Virus record (IMG/VR): IMGVR_UViG_3300025889_000848
Span: 1-25,820 of that record
Strand: one strand, 5' to 3'
Length of the DNA stretch: 25,820 bases
DNA from: a virus
The notes beneath the pieces were generated by a model. That model was not told where the DNA came from. It saw only the letters and a list, made by a program, of their open reading frames with translations, and did not search any database. Shown in pieces: positions 9,522-16,745 of the stretch (the first letter of the stretch is position 1; each line of letters opens with the position of its first letter). The translations under genes and the position numbers were made by a program.

Positions 9522-9769
9522 TTTTCTCCCCCCAAAGCTGCGTACCCACAAATGTCCACCCATCCGTCCATGTGATTAGACTTCATCAACCGTGAACATT
9601 TCATCAGGATCATGCATACTGCCACCTGTTCTCTCGTTATCTTCGTACCAAGGAACACGGACCATAGATCTGCTATGTCTTGGAAGTTCTGTTTAGCGTC
9701 GCCGTAGTCTTTGTTGCGGTCCCCGTTGATAAGGTTCTCTGCCTGTTTGAGGATCTCATCTCGTTTCAT
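9518..9769 (-). CDS. DUF6378-like phage protein
   Basis: The protein is 83 aa, starting MKRDEILKQAENLINGDR. The pattern is an N-terminal helix, then DYGDAKQNFQDIADLWSVFL, then ITREQVAVCMILMKCSRL and a terminal DGWVDICGYAALG. This matches the phage family I know as DUF6378 (roughly YGD..NF..IA.LWS, M.L.K..R, D.W.DI.GYAAL). The biochemical function is unknown; members occur among early and nucleotide-metabolism genes. The start ATG overlaps the helicase stop (ATGA), and the gene is followed by another ATGA coupling. Family assignment is from memory of the conserved pattern. Confidence 0.75.
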   Translation of the reverse strand: MKRDEILKQAENLINGDRNKDYGDAKQNFQDIADLWSVFLGTKITREQVAVCMILMKCSRLMKSNHMDGWVDICGYAALGGEK

Positions 9770-11295
9770 ATCGTGTACCTGTATTTGTTATTGCTCTGTA
9801 GAATGTAGAGGTTGTGCCTTGCCCGTGTGACCGCAACGTAGAACGCACGGTGCTCATCGTCAGGGTGGTCACTCTCCACACACGCTCTGGTCGACGCTAG
9901 ATACACAACGCAGTTGTCATCCTCCCCACCCTTCATCGCATGGAAGGTGGAAAGTTTAATCCTCGGCTCTGATAACAGGTCATCGCCCCGTCTTTCCATC
10001 GCATCTATGTAGTCCCGCTCGGCTCCGCCCACGCGCATAACCTCATACGCACTCTGCTCTGGCCCCGCCAACAATCCAAACTCCTCCTGCAATCGATCCA
10101 TGTTGAGCTCCGCATCGGGGGCCAACAGGTCTAGCATCTGGGTCGAGCCGCGCTTGACGACGGCGTTTTGCCCCTGCTTTGGAACTGATGAGTACAGATC
10201 CTTGATCCTTTGCAGCCCCACAGATTTGCCCGCACACAGATCATCCCATGTATACAGGTTCGCAACGAGCTTTTCTGACACACTGGGTCTGCCCTTCAAA
10301 GAATACTTGAAGCCCATCTCCTTGATCCGCTTTGCCAAATCGTGAACGTACCCGTTGGTCCGAGCCATGATAGTCCATGAACCCTCGTACAAGGGTATCT
10401 CATCGAGGTATGTCACCCATTCGACAGTGCCCTCTTCTTTTCTGGGCTTGAACACTTTGACGTGACGATCCTCAATCCGGTTGGCAATGGTCACAGCTAA
10501 CCTGTGCACAGATGCAGGGATCCGGTACGATTGCTCAAGCACCTCCACTTGATCCGTGCTTGTGTTAAAAACACTAACATCCACGCCCGTCCAACGGTGG
10601 ATGGCCTGATCGTCGTCGCCAGCAATAAAGACTTGATCAGATGCGTCAGCGATCTTTGCCGCCATTTCCCACTGCAATGGCGTGAAGTCTTGGGCCTCGT
10701 CGATAAACAAATAGTCAAGAGCAGGGGGCTCCCCCACCTGTATGTACTTATCAATCATATCAACGTAGTCGAACTTATTTGTCACCCGCTTGTACTCTTC
10801 GATCTGCTCATGCAGTTGCACCAACTTAGGATAAAATAAACTACGATCCCCTGCGTCGTTAAACTCCGTGTTCAAGTCCACCATTCGCAACCGTGCTCGG
10901 CCCACCATCTGTAAGTACACGGCCCCCGAACCTCCAATCGAAGGCAGTGACAAACCATCCTCAAGGTTGTTGGTCATCTTGCCCTCAAAGGTCAGGCCCA
11001 CCATTTCCCCAATGTTGTCATAGTCCTGCTTGTTCATAATGTCGGTAGGCTGTAACCCTAAACCACGGAATCCAAACGAGTGGCTCGTCCGCATAAACGG
11101 AAAGTCTTTTGGCTCCAGTTGGAACTCGGCACATGCCCGTGTCACCATCTCCTCGATAGCCTTACGTGTGAACGAAATCACCCCTATGCGTGAGGGGTGC
11201 GCTCCTTGTACCAAAGCTGCCTTGATTTCTTCTATCAAACGATAGGTCTTGCCGCACCCTGGTGGGCCCAGGATTAGTTTAGCTTTCGGTATCAT
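9766..11295 (-). CDS. UvrD/PcrA-type superfamily 1 DNA helicase
   Basis: This is a 509-aa ATP-dependent DNA helicase. Walker A is GPPGCGKT (10-17), with SFTRKAIEEM as motif Ia, DEAQDF as motif II (199-204), GDDDQAIHRW as motif III (226-235), QSYRIP as motif IV, TFHAMKGGEDD as motif V and VAVTRARHNLYIL as motif VI. All are characteristic of UvrD-like SF1A helicases. It is shorter than bacterial UvrD (about 720 aa), as usual for phage versions. I chose the ATG at 11295, directly ahead of the Walker A strand with GAGG nearby. The frame stays open to 11454, but that part reads like non-coding peptide and overlaps the HTH gene. It sits between the primase/HTH genes and polA and probably unwinds template for the polymerase. 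Confidence 0.93.
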   Translation of the reverse strand: MIPKAKLILGPPGCGKTYRLIEEIKAALVQGAHPSRIGVISFTRKAIEEMVTRACAEFQLEPKDFPFMRTSHSFGFRGLGLQPTDIMNKQDYDNIGEMVGLTFEGKMTNNLEDGLSLPSIGGSGAVYLQMVGRARLRMVDLNTEFNDAGDRSLFYPKLVQLHEQIEEYKRVTNKFDYVDMIDKYIQVGEPPALDYLFIDEAQDFTPLQWEMAAKIADASDQVFIAGDDDQAIHRWTGVDVSVFNTSTDQVEVLEQSYRIPASVHRLAVTIANRIEDRHVKVFKPRKEEGTVEWVTYLDEIPLYEGSWTIMARTNGYVHDLAKRIKEMGFKYSLKGRPSVSEKLVANLYTWDDLCAGKSVGLQRIKDLYSSVPKQGQNAVVKRGSTQMLDLLAPDAELNMDRLQEEFGLLAGPEQSAYEVMRVGGAERDYIDAMERRGDDLLSEPRIKLSTFHAMKGGEDDNCVVYLASTRACVESDHPDDEHRAFYVAVTRARHNLYILQSNNKYRYTI

Positions 11296-11506
11296 ATTCT
11301 TTTCCTCGTGGTCTTGAGTTGACCCAATCCTCGATCTCGCTAAGAACCCAGCGACTAGACGACCGCTTGTTGGTTTCGTCACCCAACACAATCGGTTGTG
11401 GAAAACTGGTCGAGTTATGCGCCAACTTGTAAACGTAGGATTTAGACACCCCAAGCAGGTCAGCTACCTCTCCCACGCGCAACAGTCTGTTAGAATGGGA
11501 TGTCAT
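11279..11506 (-). CDS. AlpA/MerR-like helix-turn-helix DNA-binding protein
   Basis: The protein is 75 aa. RVGEVADLLGVSKSYVYKLA forms a helix-turn-helix at about 10-29, followed by FPQPIVLGDE and SSRWVLSEIEDWVNSR. This is the AlpA/excisionase-like layout of HTH, short wing with an S-R-W strand, and terminal E...W helix. The ribosome binding site is perfect (AAAGGAG before the ATG). It overlaps the primase end by 17 nt and the helicase start by 17 nt. AlpA-type proteins act as transcription activators or excision factors. No integrase is in the window, so a regulatory or origin-binding role within the replication operon is as likely as excision. Confidence 0.8.
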   Translation of the reverse strand: MTSHSNRLLRVGEVADLLGVSKSYVYKLAHNSTSFPQPIVLGDETNKRSSSRWVLSEIEDWVNSRPRGKEYDTES

Positions 11507-13025
11507 TACTCATCTCCTTTTTTGGCAATTCTACTTCTTCCTCATCAAATGCAGGGACAGCCCAACACCGTACAGTGCTTCTCTTTTCCCCCTTCGGTGT
11601 TCTTTTGACTACATTCAAATGGGTGTTGTCCCCGCCCAAGTCCCGTATCATTTGAGTAACCGCGCCTCGGCTCTCCACTTTGAACCTGCGGTTATGCAAG
11701 AACTCTAGCAATCCATCCAGTTTGAACTTCGTCACGCCGCCATCGGTCCACGGCTTGCCCATATCGATTTCCTCTGGTGCCATCGCACGAATATGGCTCG
11801 TGCAATAGGTGCGAAGCAGGTCGGAGAACTGTCCCTTGATTGTCAATTCCGCTGGTACATCGAGGAGCGTGGCTTGGTTCATCAAACTGTTAACCATCTG
11901 CTGCCACTTCTGTGCCTTGGTTGTCGGCGGCATGAACATACACTGGTCCATGCAAGCCCGTTGCCAAAGCGTTTGGTTCTGTAGCTGCTCCGTCGTCAGC
12001 GTAATCCGTGTGCCGTTCACATCCATAAAGTACAAGCGTGGCTCGGACAACATGATCGTCAAACCACCAACCTGCGGTGCATCAGGAGCCTCGCTTCCAA
12101 TGCCATATTTAGACATCGCACAGAGCGATGGGTCACAGTAAGACTTGAACGGCTCGTCCTTGCAGGTGTACCCGTAGTCTTTCTTCTCATGCTGACTGAT
12201 GATCGTCGTCACTTCTTTGGCTGGCAGCGGGGGGGAGAAGAGTGTACGGTTGTACTCCTCCAGTGACTCCTGCCAACTGTCAGGGAATTTATTCTTGCAG
12301 TACACCGCTATCATAAACAGCAGCTTGTTCCGAGGCTCAGACAATGGCCCGTTCTGAAACAGATACCGTAGGCACGGTGGTCCATCCTCAAAGTGTTGAC
12401 GCACCTTCTTAACTGTACGCACCAGTTCCAATTCATCCAGCGATGTACGGTGGTCTTCGATCCAATCCAAGAACTCATCTAATTCCATGGCCTCGGTCGC
12501 CCCGTTATAGCAAAACCGTTGCGGCATCTCTGCGTCAAAGTATGGCATGTTGATGAAGTTGCCCACGTCCCCACGCTCGGCAATGATCTGATCCTGCTTC
12601 GGGAATATCTCACACCCACTGTGCCCCAACAAGATCGACATCTCCGTAAGGTACTCACGAACAATCGCGGCCTTTTCAAATTCTTTAAGAAACAAATACA
12701 AGTGCGCCCCGCCAGACTTAGATCGGCAATGCGCCAGCGGTAAATCCAACTGCTGTATCTTTTGCTGCAACTCTCTGTGGTTCAGGTCGTACACATCGAT
12801 GTCGATGGCCCCAAATTTACACTCGTTGTTCTCGTTGATTGGTATCGCACCAACGCCGTGCTTCCCATCTATGTGGTCCTGCACCAGCTTCTCGGTCAGT
12901 GGCTCCCGAACAATTCTACTTTGACTTTCTGCTTTACCGTTCCGACTAACACGACCAACAACAGTCGTACCGTGAGCGTTCGTCGCACCGACGTACGCGG
13001 CAAGCAGCCTTTTTGCTTGTGACAT
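11490..13025 (-). CDS. archaeo-eukaryotic primase (AEP) superfamily primase with Cys-rich C-terminal part
   Basis: The protein is 511 aa. The AEP catalytic core is visible as FGAIDIDVY (acidic pair Asp75/Asp77), then HCRSKSGGAHLYLFLKE (the SGG-HLY histidine motif, about 100-114), then CEIFPKQDQI (about 138-147). This arrangement resembles the AEP primases of TOTE systems and of many phages. A second part carries PPCLRYL (Cys218) and CKDEPFKSYCDPSLC (Cys288, Cys297, Cys302), a possible four-Cys metal or Fe-S site like that of primase large subunits. The extreme C-terminus is SNDIPF, resembling the tip of bacterial SSB. The ATG has AGGAG 7 nt upstream. It probably makes primers for the family A polymerase. 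The domain assignment is from motifs; the metal site is inference. Confidence 0.8.
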   Translation of the reverse strand: MSQAKRLLAAYVGATNAHGTTVVGRVSRNGKAESQSRIVREPLTEKLVQDHIDGKHGVGAIPINENNECKFGAIDIDVYDLNHRELQQKIQQLDLPLAHCRSKSGGAHLYLFLKEFEKAAIVREYLTEMSILLGHSGCEIFPKQDQIIAERGDVGNFINMPYFDAEMPQRFCYNGATEAMELDEFLDWIEDHRTSLDELELVRTVKKVRQHFEDGPPCLRYLFQNGPLSEPRNKLLFMIAVYCKNKFPDSWQESLEEYNRTLFSPPLPAKEVTTIISQHEKKDYGYTCKDEPFKSYCDPSLCAMSKYGIGSEAPDAPQVGGLTIMLSEPRLYFMDVNGTRITLTTEQLQNQTLWQRACMDQCMFMPPTTKAQKWQQMVNSLMNQATLLDVPAELTIKGQFSDLLRTYCTSHIRAMAPEEIDMGKPWTDGGVTKFKLDGLLEFLHNRRFKVESRGAVTQMIRDLGGDNTHLNVVKRTPKGEKRSTVRCWAVPAFDEEEVELPKKEMSNDIPF

Positions 13026-13091
13026 AAACTGCTCCTAATGTGAATGGTGGGGGAGGGTTGAGTGGACATGTGGATCCCTCCCCCAAACTGC
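13026..13091 (-). promoter_or_regulatory. hairpin between SSB-like and primase genes
   Basis: The only real gap within the replication operon contains a perfect 9-bp stem. GGGGGAGGG at 13049-13057 pairs with CCCTCCCCC at 13076-13084, with an 18-nt loop. No T tract follows on the minus strand, so it is not a standard terminator. The primase ribosome binding site lies just after it. It could attenuate read-through, stabilise the SSB mRNA or shield the primase start, giving more SSB than primase. The function is inference. Confidence 0.5.
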
Positions 13092-13883
13092 TTAGAACGG
13101 AATGTCGTCCCTTTCAGAGTTGGATTGAGTGTCATTACCCATCTCTGGTGCAGCTTTCACTTCACCAGCCGCAACGCTATCGCGGAACGACTTGGCTTCC
13201 AATAGGAGTTCGCGGTTCTCTAACAAACCGACCTTCTCGACAGAATAATTAAACCATGAACCTTGGTCATTAGCTTCCTCAACTGTCGTAAACCTCCACT
13301 GTGTAGCAAACAGCGGTGGCGTAATCAACTGCCCTGTCTTAGGGTGCTTGACTTTCTGCATCGCAATCTGCGTTTTCCAACGTCTACTAACCTTCAACTG
13401 AGACGACTTCATGTCGACCACAACAGGTTGGAAGCCGCCGTCGTCATCCAAGATCAGGCAATAGTGTTGATCTGATTTAACCAACTCGTTACCTGTCGGA
13501 AGCATCTCCTTCGCACCTTGGCGCTCGGTCCGTTTCAGTATTGGGTCCGTTGCCGAAATCTCGCCACGGAAACCACCACCCTGCTCACGCGGCGTGAACT
13601 CCAGATACTTTGTGGTTTGGAAACATGGGATGATAGTTATTCCATCTTCGCCTGTCCAAAGCTGCTTTGTCACAGTGTTAAACATGTCGCCCTGTTCTGC
13701 ACCTTCAATGTACTCAGCTTCACGCTTCTTCAACTGTGGGGACATCGCTTGCAAGATACGCACGAACGGGATCTGCATCTCCGAACTGTCGTATGCTGTA
13801 CCTTCACCCGCATACTCAAAGATGTCATCCAATACATCTGTGCTTAACTCTGCACTTTTTTTCTTTGCAACTGCGGTAGCCAT
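13092..13883 (-). CDS. single-stranded-DNA-binding-like protein ending in DDIPF
   Basis: The protein is 263 aa. The central region (about 30-210) is rich in beta-strand and aromatic residues (DGITIIPCFQTTKYLEFTPR, KVSRRWKTQIAMQKV), compatible with a phage OB-fold ssDNA-binding protein. It ends with a polar linker and the acidic tip SERDDIPF, nearly identical to the C-terminal peptide by which bacterial SSB recruits partners. I chose the ATG at 13883 (TGATG overlap with the previous gene, GGAGG 8 nt upstream) over an overlapping GTG at 13886. It lies directly before the primase. The SSB role is inferred from the tail, the composition and the location between replication genes; the core is not a recognisable E. 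coli-type SSB. Confidence 0.7.
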   Translation of the reverse strand: MATAVAKKKSAELSTDVLDDIFEYAGEGTAYDSSEMQIPFVRILQAMSPQLKKREAEYIEGAEQGDMFNTVTKQLWTGEDGITIIPCFQTTKYLEFTPREQGGGFRGEISATDPILKRTERQGAKEMLPTGNELVKSDQHYCLILDDDGGFQPVVVDMKSSQLKVSRRWKTQIAMQKVKHPKTGQLITPPLFATQWRFTTVEEANDQGSWFNYSVEKVGLLENRELLLEAKSFRDSVAAGEVKAAPEMGNDTQSNSERDDIPF

Positions 13884-14443
13884 CACGCTTTCCTCCGAAT
13901 TTGTGCTGCGTTTGAAATGAACGCCCCGAACATATCGAGGTCGATTGGTTTGCCATCCGTCACACGTTCCTTCACGAACGCTTTCAGTGTGGACGGATGT
14001 ACGTGGGTCTTGGTGCTCGGCTCAAAGCCAGCGTCTTCCAAGATGCTGATCACATTCTTGGCGCTGTTGTCCTGACCCTTTCCAAAAGAACAAGTAACAT
14101 CGTTCTTAATGATGTCGTCGCACCCGTTCTCTCGCAGCCATGCGAAGGCTTCGTCTTTGCGATCCGCTGGGATCGATGCGCTCACGATCATCTTACGCTC
14201 GACGGTCACACCGTCTACGTCCAATCGCTCCACGCCCATCTCATCCATCAACTGCGGGATCGTCTCCACCGACATGCGATGCTTGTCCTGCTTCAATAGT
14301 TTAAGATGGTTTTCCGCGTCCTCGATCTGTTGTTCTACTCCGCGAAGTGCTCGGACCAGTTGGCTTAACTGCTTTCCTGTTCCTGTATCGACGTTAGCCA
14401 GTGCCTGACCTTCGTCAAATATGTCGTCGAATATATCGCTCAT
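13883..14443 (-). CDS. conserved phage protein with N-terminal coiled coil, first gene of replication operon
   Basis: The protein is 186 aa. An acidic start (MSDIFDDIFDEG) is followed by a coiled coil (about 22-58, QLVRALRGVEQQIEDAENHL). A small alpha/beta domain follows (MGVERLDVDGVTVERKMIVSASIP), then FAWLRENGCDDIIKNDV, CSFGKG and a C-terminal HPSTLKAFVKERV. I recognise this combination (helical spacer, FAWLREN.G..D.IKN, VHP.TLKA.V) as a family common in the early region of tailed phages and often next to SSB genes. Its function is unknown. The ribosome binding site AGAGGA is 9 nt before the ATG. It is transcribed divergently from the SNF2 helicase. Confidence 0.75.
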   Translation of the reverse strand: MSDIFDDIFDEGQALANVDTGTGKQLSQLVRALRGVEQQIEDAENHLKLLKQDKHRMSVETIPQLMDEMGVERLDVDGVTVERKMIVSASIPADRKDEAFAWLRENGCDDIIKNDVTCSFGKGQDNSAKNVISILEDAGFEPSTKTHVHPSTLKAFVKERVTDGKPIDLDMFGAFISNAAQIRRKA

Positions 14444-14519
14444 AAGTTTTTCCTCTTCAGGGTTGCTTTCTGCGGTAGCCTCGTGCTATCCGTAATGTAG
14501 ACAATAGTGGAGATATGTA
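14444..14519. promoter_or_regulatory. divergent intergenic region between replication operon and SNF2 operon
   Basis: This 76-bp gap must contain the start signals for two divergent operons. Ribosome binding sites are clear on both sides (AGAGGA for the minus gene, GGAG for the plus gene). Candidate sigma-70 elements are weak: TTGCTT at 14463 with a poor -10 on plus, and TTGTCT with a poor -10 on minus. The promoters may depend on phage factors or lie inside neighbouring genes. Confidence 0.4.
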
Positions 14520-15992
14520 ATGAGTGTCAACTACAAATTTAAATGTAAACCCTTCGACCACCAACTTTCAGCGTTGGATACAGGTTGGGATCGACCTGAG
14601 TTTGGCCTGTTCATGGAAATGGGTACGGGGAAATCAAAGGTTCTGATCGACAACATGGGCCTGTTGTATCAAGCAGGGCGCATCAACTTCGCTTTGGTCA
14701 TCGCACCAAAGGGCGTGTACCGCAACTGGGTCTCCAAAGAAATCCCAGAACACATGTCCGAGGACATCCCGCATCGGGTGATCCGGTGGGTCGCGTCCCC
14801 AAACAAAACCCAACAGGCTGAGATGCGCTCGGTCAAGGACAAGTTCGATGGGCTCACCATCTTTGTCATGAACGTCGAAGCATTCTCTTCTTTGAAAGGT
14901 AAACAAGGGGGAGAGTGGATGGCTCGTGCGCTTGGGCCTCATGGCCTAATCGCTATCGACGAATCAACAACTATCAAAAACCACAAGGCCAAGCGCACTA
15001 AGAACTTGATGAAAATCGCATCGGGATTCAAGTACAAAAGACTGTTGACGGGCTCCCCTGTGACAAAAAGTCCAATGGATATATACGCACAGTGCGAGTT
15101 CCTGCGACCAGGTCTTCTGGGATACGACAGCTATTACGCTTTCCAGGGTAGATACGCCATCGTGCAACGCAAAACCATGGGATCACATGCGTTCCAACAG
15201 ATCGTCGGTTTTCGCAACTTGGATGAACTCACAAACAAGATCGACATGTTCTCATACCGCGTCCTTAAAAAAGACTGCCTCGATCTACCCGACAAAATAT
15301 ACACCGTTCGCTATGTCGGCATGACCACCGATCAAGTAAACATGTACAACCAAATCCGGCAACACGCCATGGTCCTATTGGAAAACGGCGAGATGTCCAC
15401 GGCCCCCGCCGTCATTACCCAGATGCTACGACTGCAACAGATCCTGTCGGGCCACCTCAAAACCGACGACGGTGATACCATCTATTTCCCGTCCAAACGC
15501 ATGGACTCCCTCAAAGAAATTCTTGAAGAGCATGACGGCAAGGCAATCATTTGGTCCCGTTTCCGATACGACATCCAACAGATCACGCGTACGCTAAACG
15601 AAATCTTTGGTGAAGGGAGCGCCGCATCATACTATGGGGATACATCAGACGACGTCCGACAGTCCATAGTCCAAACATTCCAGAACCCAAACTCAAAGCT
15701 CCGGTTCTTCGTAGGCAACCCCGCCACCGCTGGGTACGGCCTGACGTTGACCGAAGCAAACCTCGTGGTGTACTATGCCAACGACTTTAATCTCGAAACC
15801 CGAGCGCAGTCAGAGGACCGCGCACATCGGATCGGTCAAAAGAACAACGTGACCTACGTCGACCTGATCACTGAGGACACAATCGATGAGAAGATCGTGA
15901 AGTCCCTCCAAGCCAAGATCGACATCGGCGCGAGAGTTCTAGGTGAGGAAGCAAAAGAATGGCTGAAACTAAAACCGACTACGAAGCTATAA
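14520..15992 (+). CDS. SNF2-family (superfamily 2) DNA helicase/translocase
   Basis: The protein is 490 aa with both RecA-like lobes of an SNF2 ATPase. Motif I is MEMGTGKS (32-39), Ia is VIAPKGVYRNW (60-70), II is DEST (147-150), III is LLTGSPV (175-181), and V/VI include NPATAGYGLTLTEAN and QSEDRAHRIGQ (430-440). The last is the signature SNF2 motif VI. There are no accessory chromatin domains; the length fits the minimal phage SNF2 proteins found with replication genes. GGAG precedes the ATG by 7 nt. It probably remodels or unwinds protein-DNA or fork structures during replication or recombination. The exact role of phage SNF2 proteins is not established. Confidence 0.93.
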   Translation: MSVNYKFKCKPFDHQLSALDTGWDRPEFGLFMEMGTGKSKVLIDNMGLLYQAGRINFALVIAPKGVYRNWVSKEIPEHMSEDIPHRVIRWVASPNKTQQAEMRSVKDKFDGLTIFVMNVEAFSSLKGKQGGEWMARALGPHGLIAIDESTTIKNHKAKRTKNLMKIASGFKYKRLLTGSPVTKSPMDIYAQCEFLRPGLLGYDSYYAFQGRYAIVQRKTMGSHAFQQIVGFRNLDELTNKIDMFSYRVLKKDCLDLPDKIYTVRYVGMTTDQVNMYNQIRQHAMVLLENGEMSTAPAVITQMLRLQQILSGHLKTDDGDTIYFPSKRMDSLKEILEEHDGKAIIWSRFRYDIQQITRTLNEIFGEGSAASYYGDTSDDVRQSIVQTFQNPNSKLRFFVGNPATAGYGLTLTEANLVVYYANDFNLETRAQSEDRAHRIGQKNNVTYVDLITEDTIDEKIVKSLQAKIDIGARVLGEEAKEWLKLKPTTKL

Positions 15993-16198
15993 CCAAACTG
16001 ATGGAAGAACGTGCCACGGGATACGCGTCCCGTGACACCGCAGCCAAAGAACTGGCTGAAATGATCGGGCTCGACATCGATGTCGCCCGTGCCTTCTGCT
16101 CAAACCTCAAGCCCAGAGGATCCGCAGGGATTGCCGAGGTGCGTGGGTATAAGAAAGGCGAGTTCCCCAAAAAGAAAACCCCGCCAGAGCGGGGCTAG
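15959..16198 (+). CDS. small protein co-transcribed with SNF2 helicase
   Basis: The 79-aa protein starts MAETKTDYEAITKLMEERA. The ATG lies 34 nt inside the end of the SNF2 gene and has GAGGAA about 10 nt upstream. The N-terminal two thirds are predicted helices (AAKELAEMIGLDIDVARAF), possibly a short HTH-like fold. The C-terminal tail is basic (GYKKGEFPKKKTPPERG). The last codons coincide with a GC hairpin that is a terminator for the opposite strand, so the Lys/Pro-rich tail may be shaped by that double use. No named family is recognised. Confidence 0.7.
   Translation: MAETKTDYEAITKLMEERATGYASRDTAAKELAEMIGLDIDVARAFCSNLKPRGSAGIAEVRGYKKGEFPKKKTPPERG
16160..16195 (-). terminator. rho-independent terminator of the small-gene cluster
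   Basis: Read on the minus strand, a CCCCGC-TCTG-GCGGGG hairpin (16179-16194) is followed by TTTTCTTTTT, a strong intrinsic terminator. It lies 74 nt downstream of the ribbon-helix-helix-like gene. On the plus strand the same hairpin ends the SNF2 operon but is followed only by CTAGTTTG, a weak signal. It sits inside the 3' end of the plus-strand 79-aa gene. Confidence 0.8.
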
Positions 16199-16268
16199 TT
16201 TGTGAGGCAGTAAGGGCCACAGGCGTGAGACTCTTACCAATCGAGCAGTCGTTCGATAATTCAATCTA

Positions 16269-16439
16269 TCATGCCGCTTCCATCTCCGCAACAGCTTTGC
16301 GAATAAGAACCGAAAGTTGACGCGACATCGAACGCTGCTCACTGTCGGCAAGCTTCCGCAGCAGTTCATGGTCCTCCTTAATCAGACCAACATTCTGAAA
16401 CTGCACCTTGTCTTTTTCTTTTAACTTCTTTCGTGCCAT
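16269..16439 (-). CDS. ribbon-helix-helix-like (Arc/CopG-type) regulator
   Basis: The protein is 56 aa: a basic start (MARKKLKEKDKVQF), a short strand (QNVGLIK), then two helices (EDHELLRKLADSEQ and MSRQLSVLIRKAVAEME). This is the strand-helix-helix layout and length of Arc/MetJ/CopG repressors. The ATG at 16439 has GGAG 7 nt upstream. An upstream in-frame start would cover the promoter and is rejected. It has its own good promoter and two operator-like repeat sets just upstream, consistent with autoregulation. Family assignment is by pattern; the DNA target is inferred from the neighbouring repeats. Confidence 0.65.
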   Translation of the reverse strand: MARKKLKEKDKVQFQNVGLIKEDHELLRKLADSEQRSMSRQLSVLIRKAVAEMEAA

Positions 16440-16447
16440 TTTTGTCT

Positions 16448-16501
16448 CCAGTTGTAAGCCAGTTGTTATCAGCTTATACAACATTTGTTTCTAGTGTTCA
16501 A
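16448..16501 (-). promoter_or_regulatory. sigma-70-like promoter with overlapping operator repeats
   Basis: On the minus strand, TTGAAC (16496-16501) and TATAAG (16473-16478) are separated by exactly 17 bp. Between the -10 and the start codon of the RHH-like gene are two direct copies of ACAACTGG (plus-strand CCAGTTGT at 16448-16455 and 16459-16466), 11 bp apart. An inverted pair GTTGT/ACAAC (16462-16466, 16478-16482) overlaps the -10. These are plausible binding sites for the RHH-like product. Confidence 0.65.
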
Positions 16502-16745
16502 GCAGTTCGCACTTGATACAACGCCATGGAATGTCGTCACGTTTGTCCGCATAATTTGGAATGCAATGCGCTATGACCTCGTCCCCTTCTTCCAAGTCAA
16601 CCTTGTCCATCAGCCGCTTGCTGAAAAATACAGCGTCCCCATCGTCGTTCACACCAAAACCACTGCCTGAATAGGTCGTCGCTTCGATCAAAACAACCAT
16701 CTCCGCGGTCTCAAACTTGTTCTTAGTCTCAAAACCTTGGCTCAT
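16491..16745 (-). CDS. small beta-rich protein with terminal CxxC
   Basis: The 84-aa protein starts MSQGFETKNKFETAEM. The ATG at 16745 has a strong AAGGAG 8 nt upstream; the 20 codons upstream are rejected. The body alternates strand-like segments (MVVLIEATTYSGSGFG, DAVFFSKRLM, GDEVIAHCIP) and resembles a small OB-like or SH3-like barrel. The C-terminus has DDIPWRCIKCELLEH with a CxxC pair that may bind metal. No family is recognised. A perfect TTGTT-G-AACAA palindrome (16786-16796) lies upstream. Confidence 0.65.
   Translation of the reverse strand: MSQGFETKNKFETAEMVVLIEATTYSGSGFGVNDDGDAVFFSKRLMDKVDLEEGDEVIAHCIPNYADKRDDIPWRCIKCELLEH

Noticed and set aside
11296-11454. N-terminal extension of the UvrD-like helicase
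   Set aside because: The extra 53 residues are antisense-like, overlap the AlpA-like gene deeply and start without a Shine-Dalgarno site, while the ATG at 11295 fits the Walker A strand.
16491-16745. DDIPW in the 84-aa protein as a third SSB-like tip
   Set aside because: It is internal, followed by a CxxC segment, while SSB tips work at the free C-terminus.
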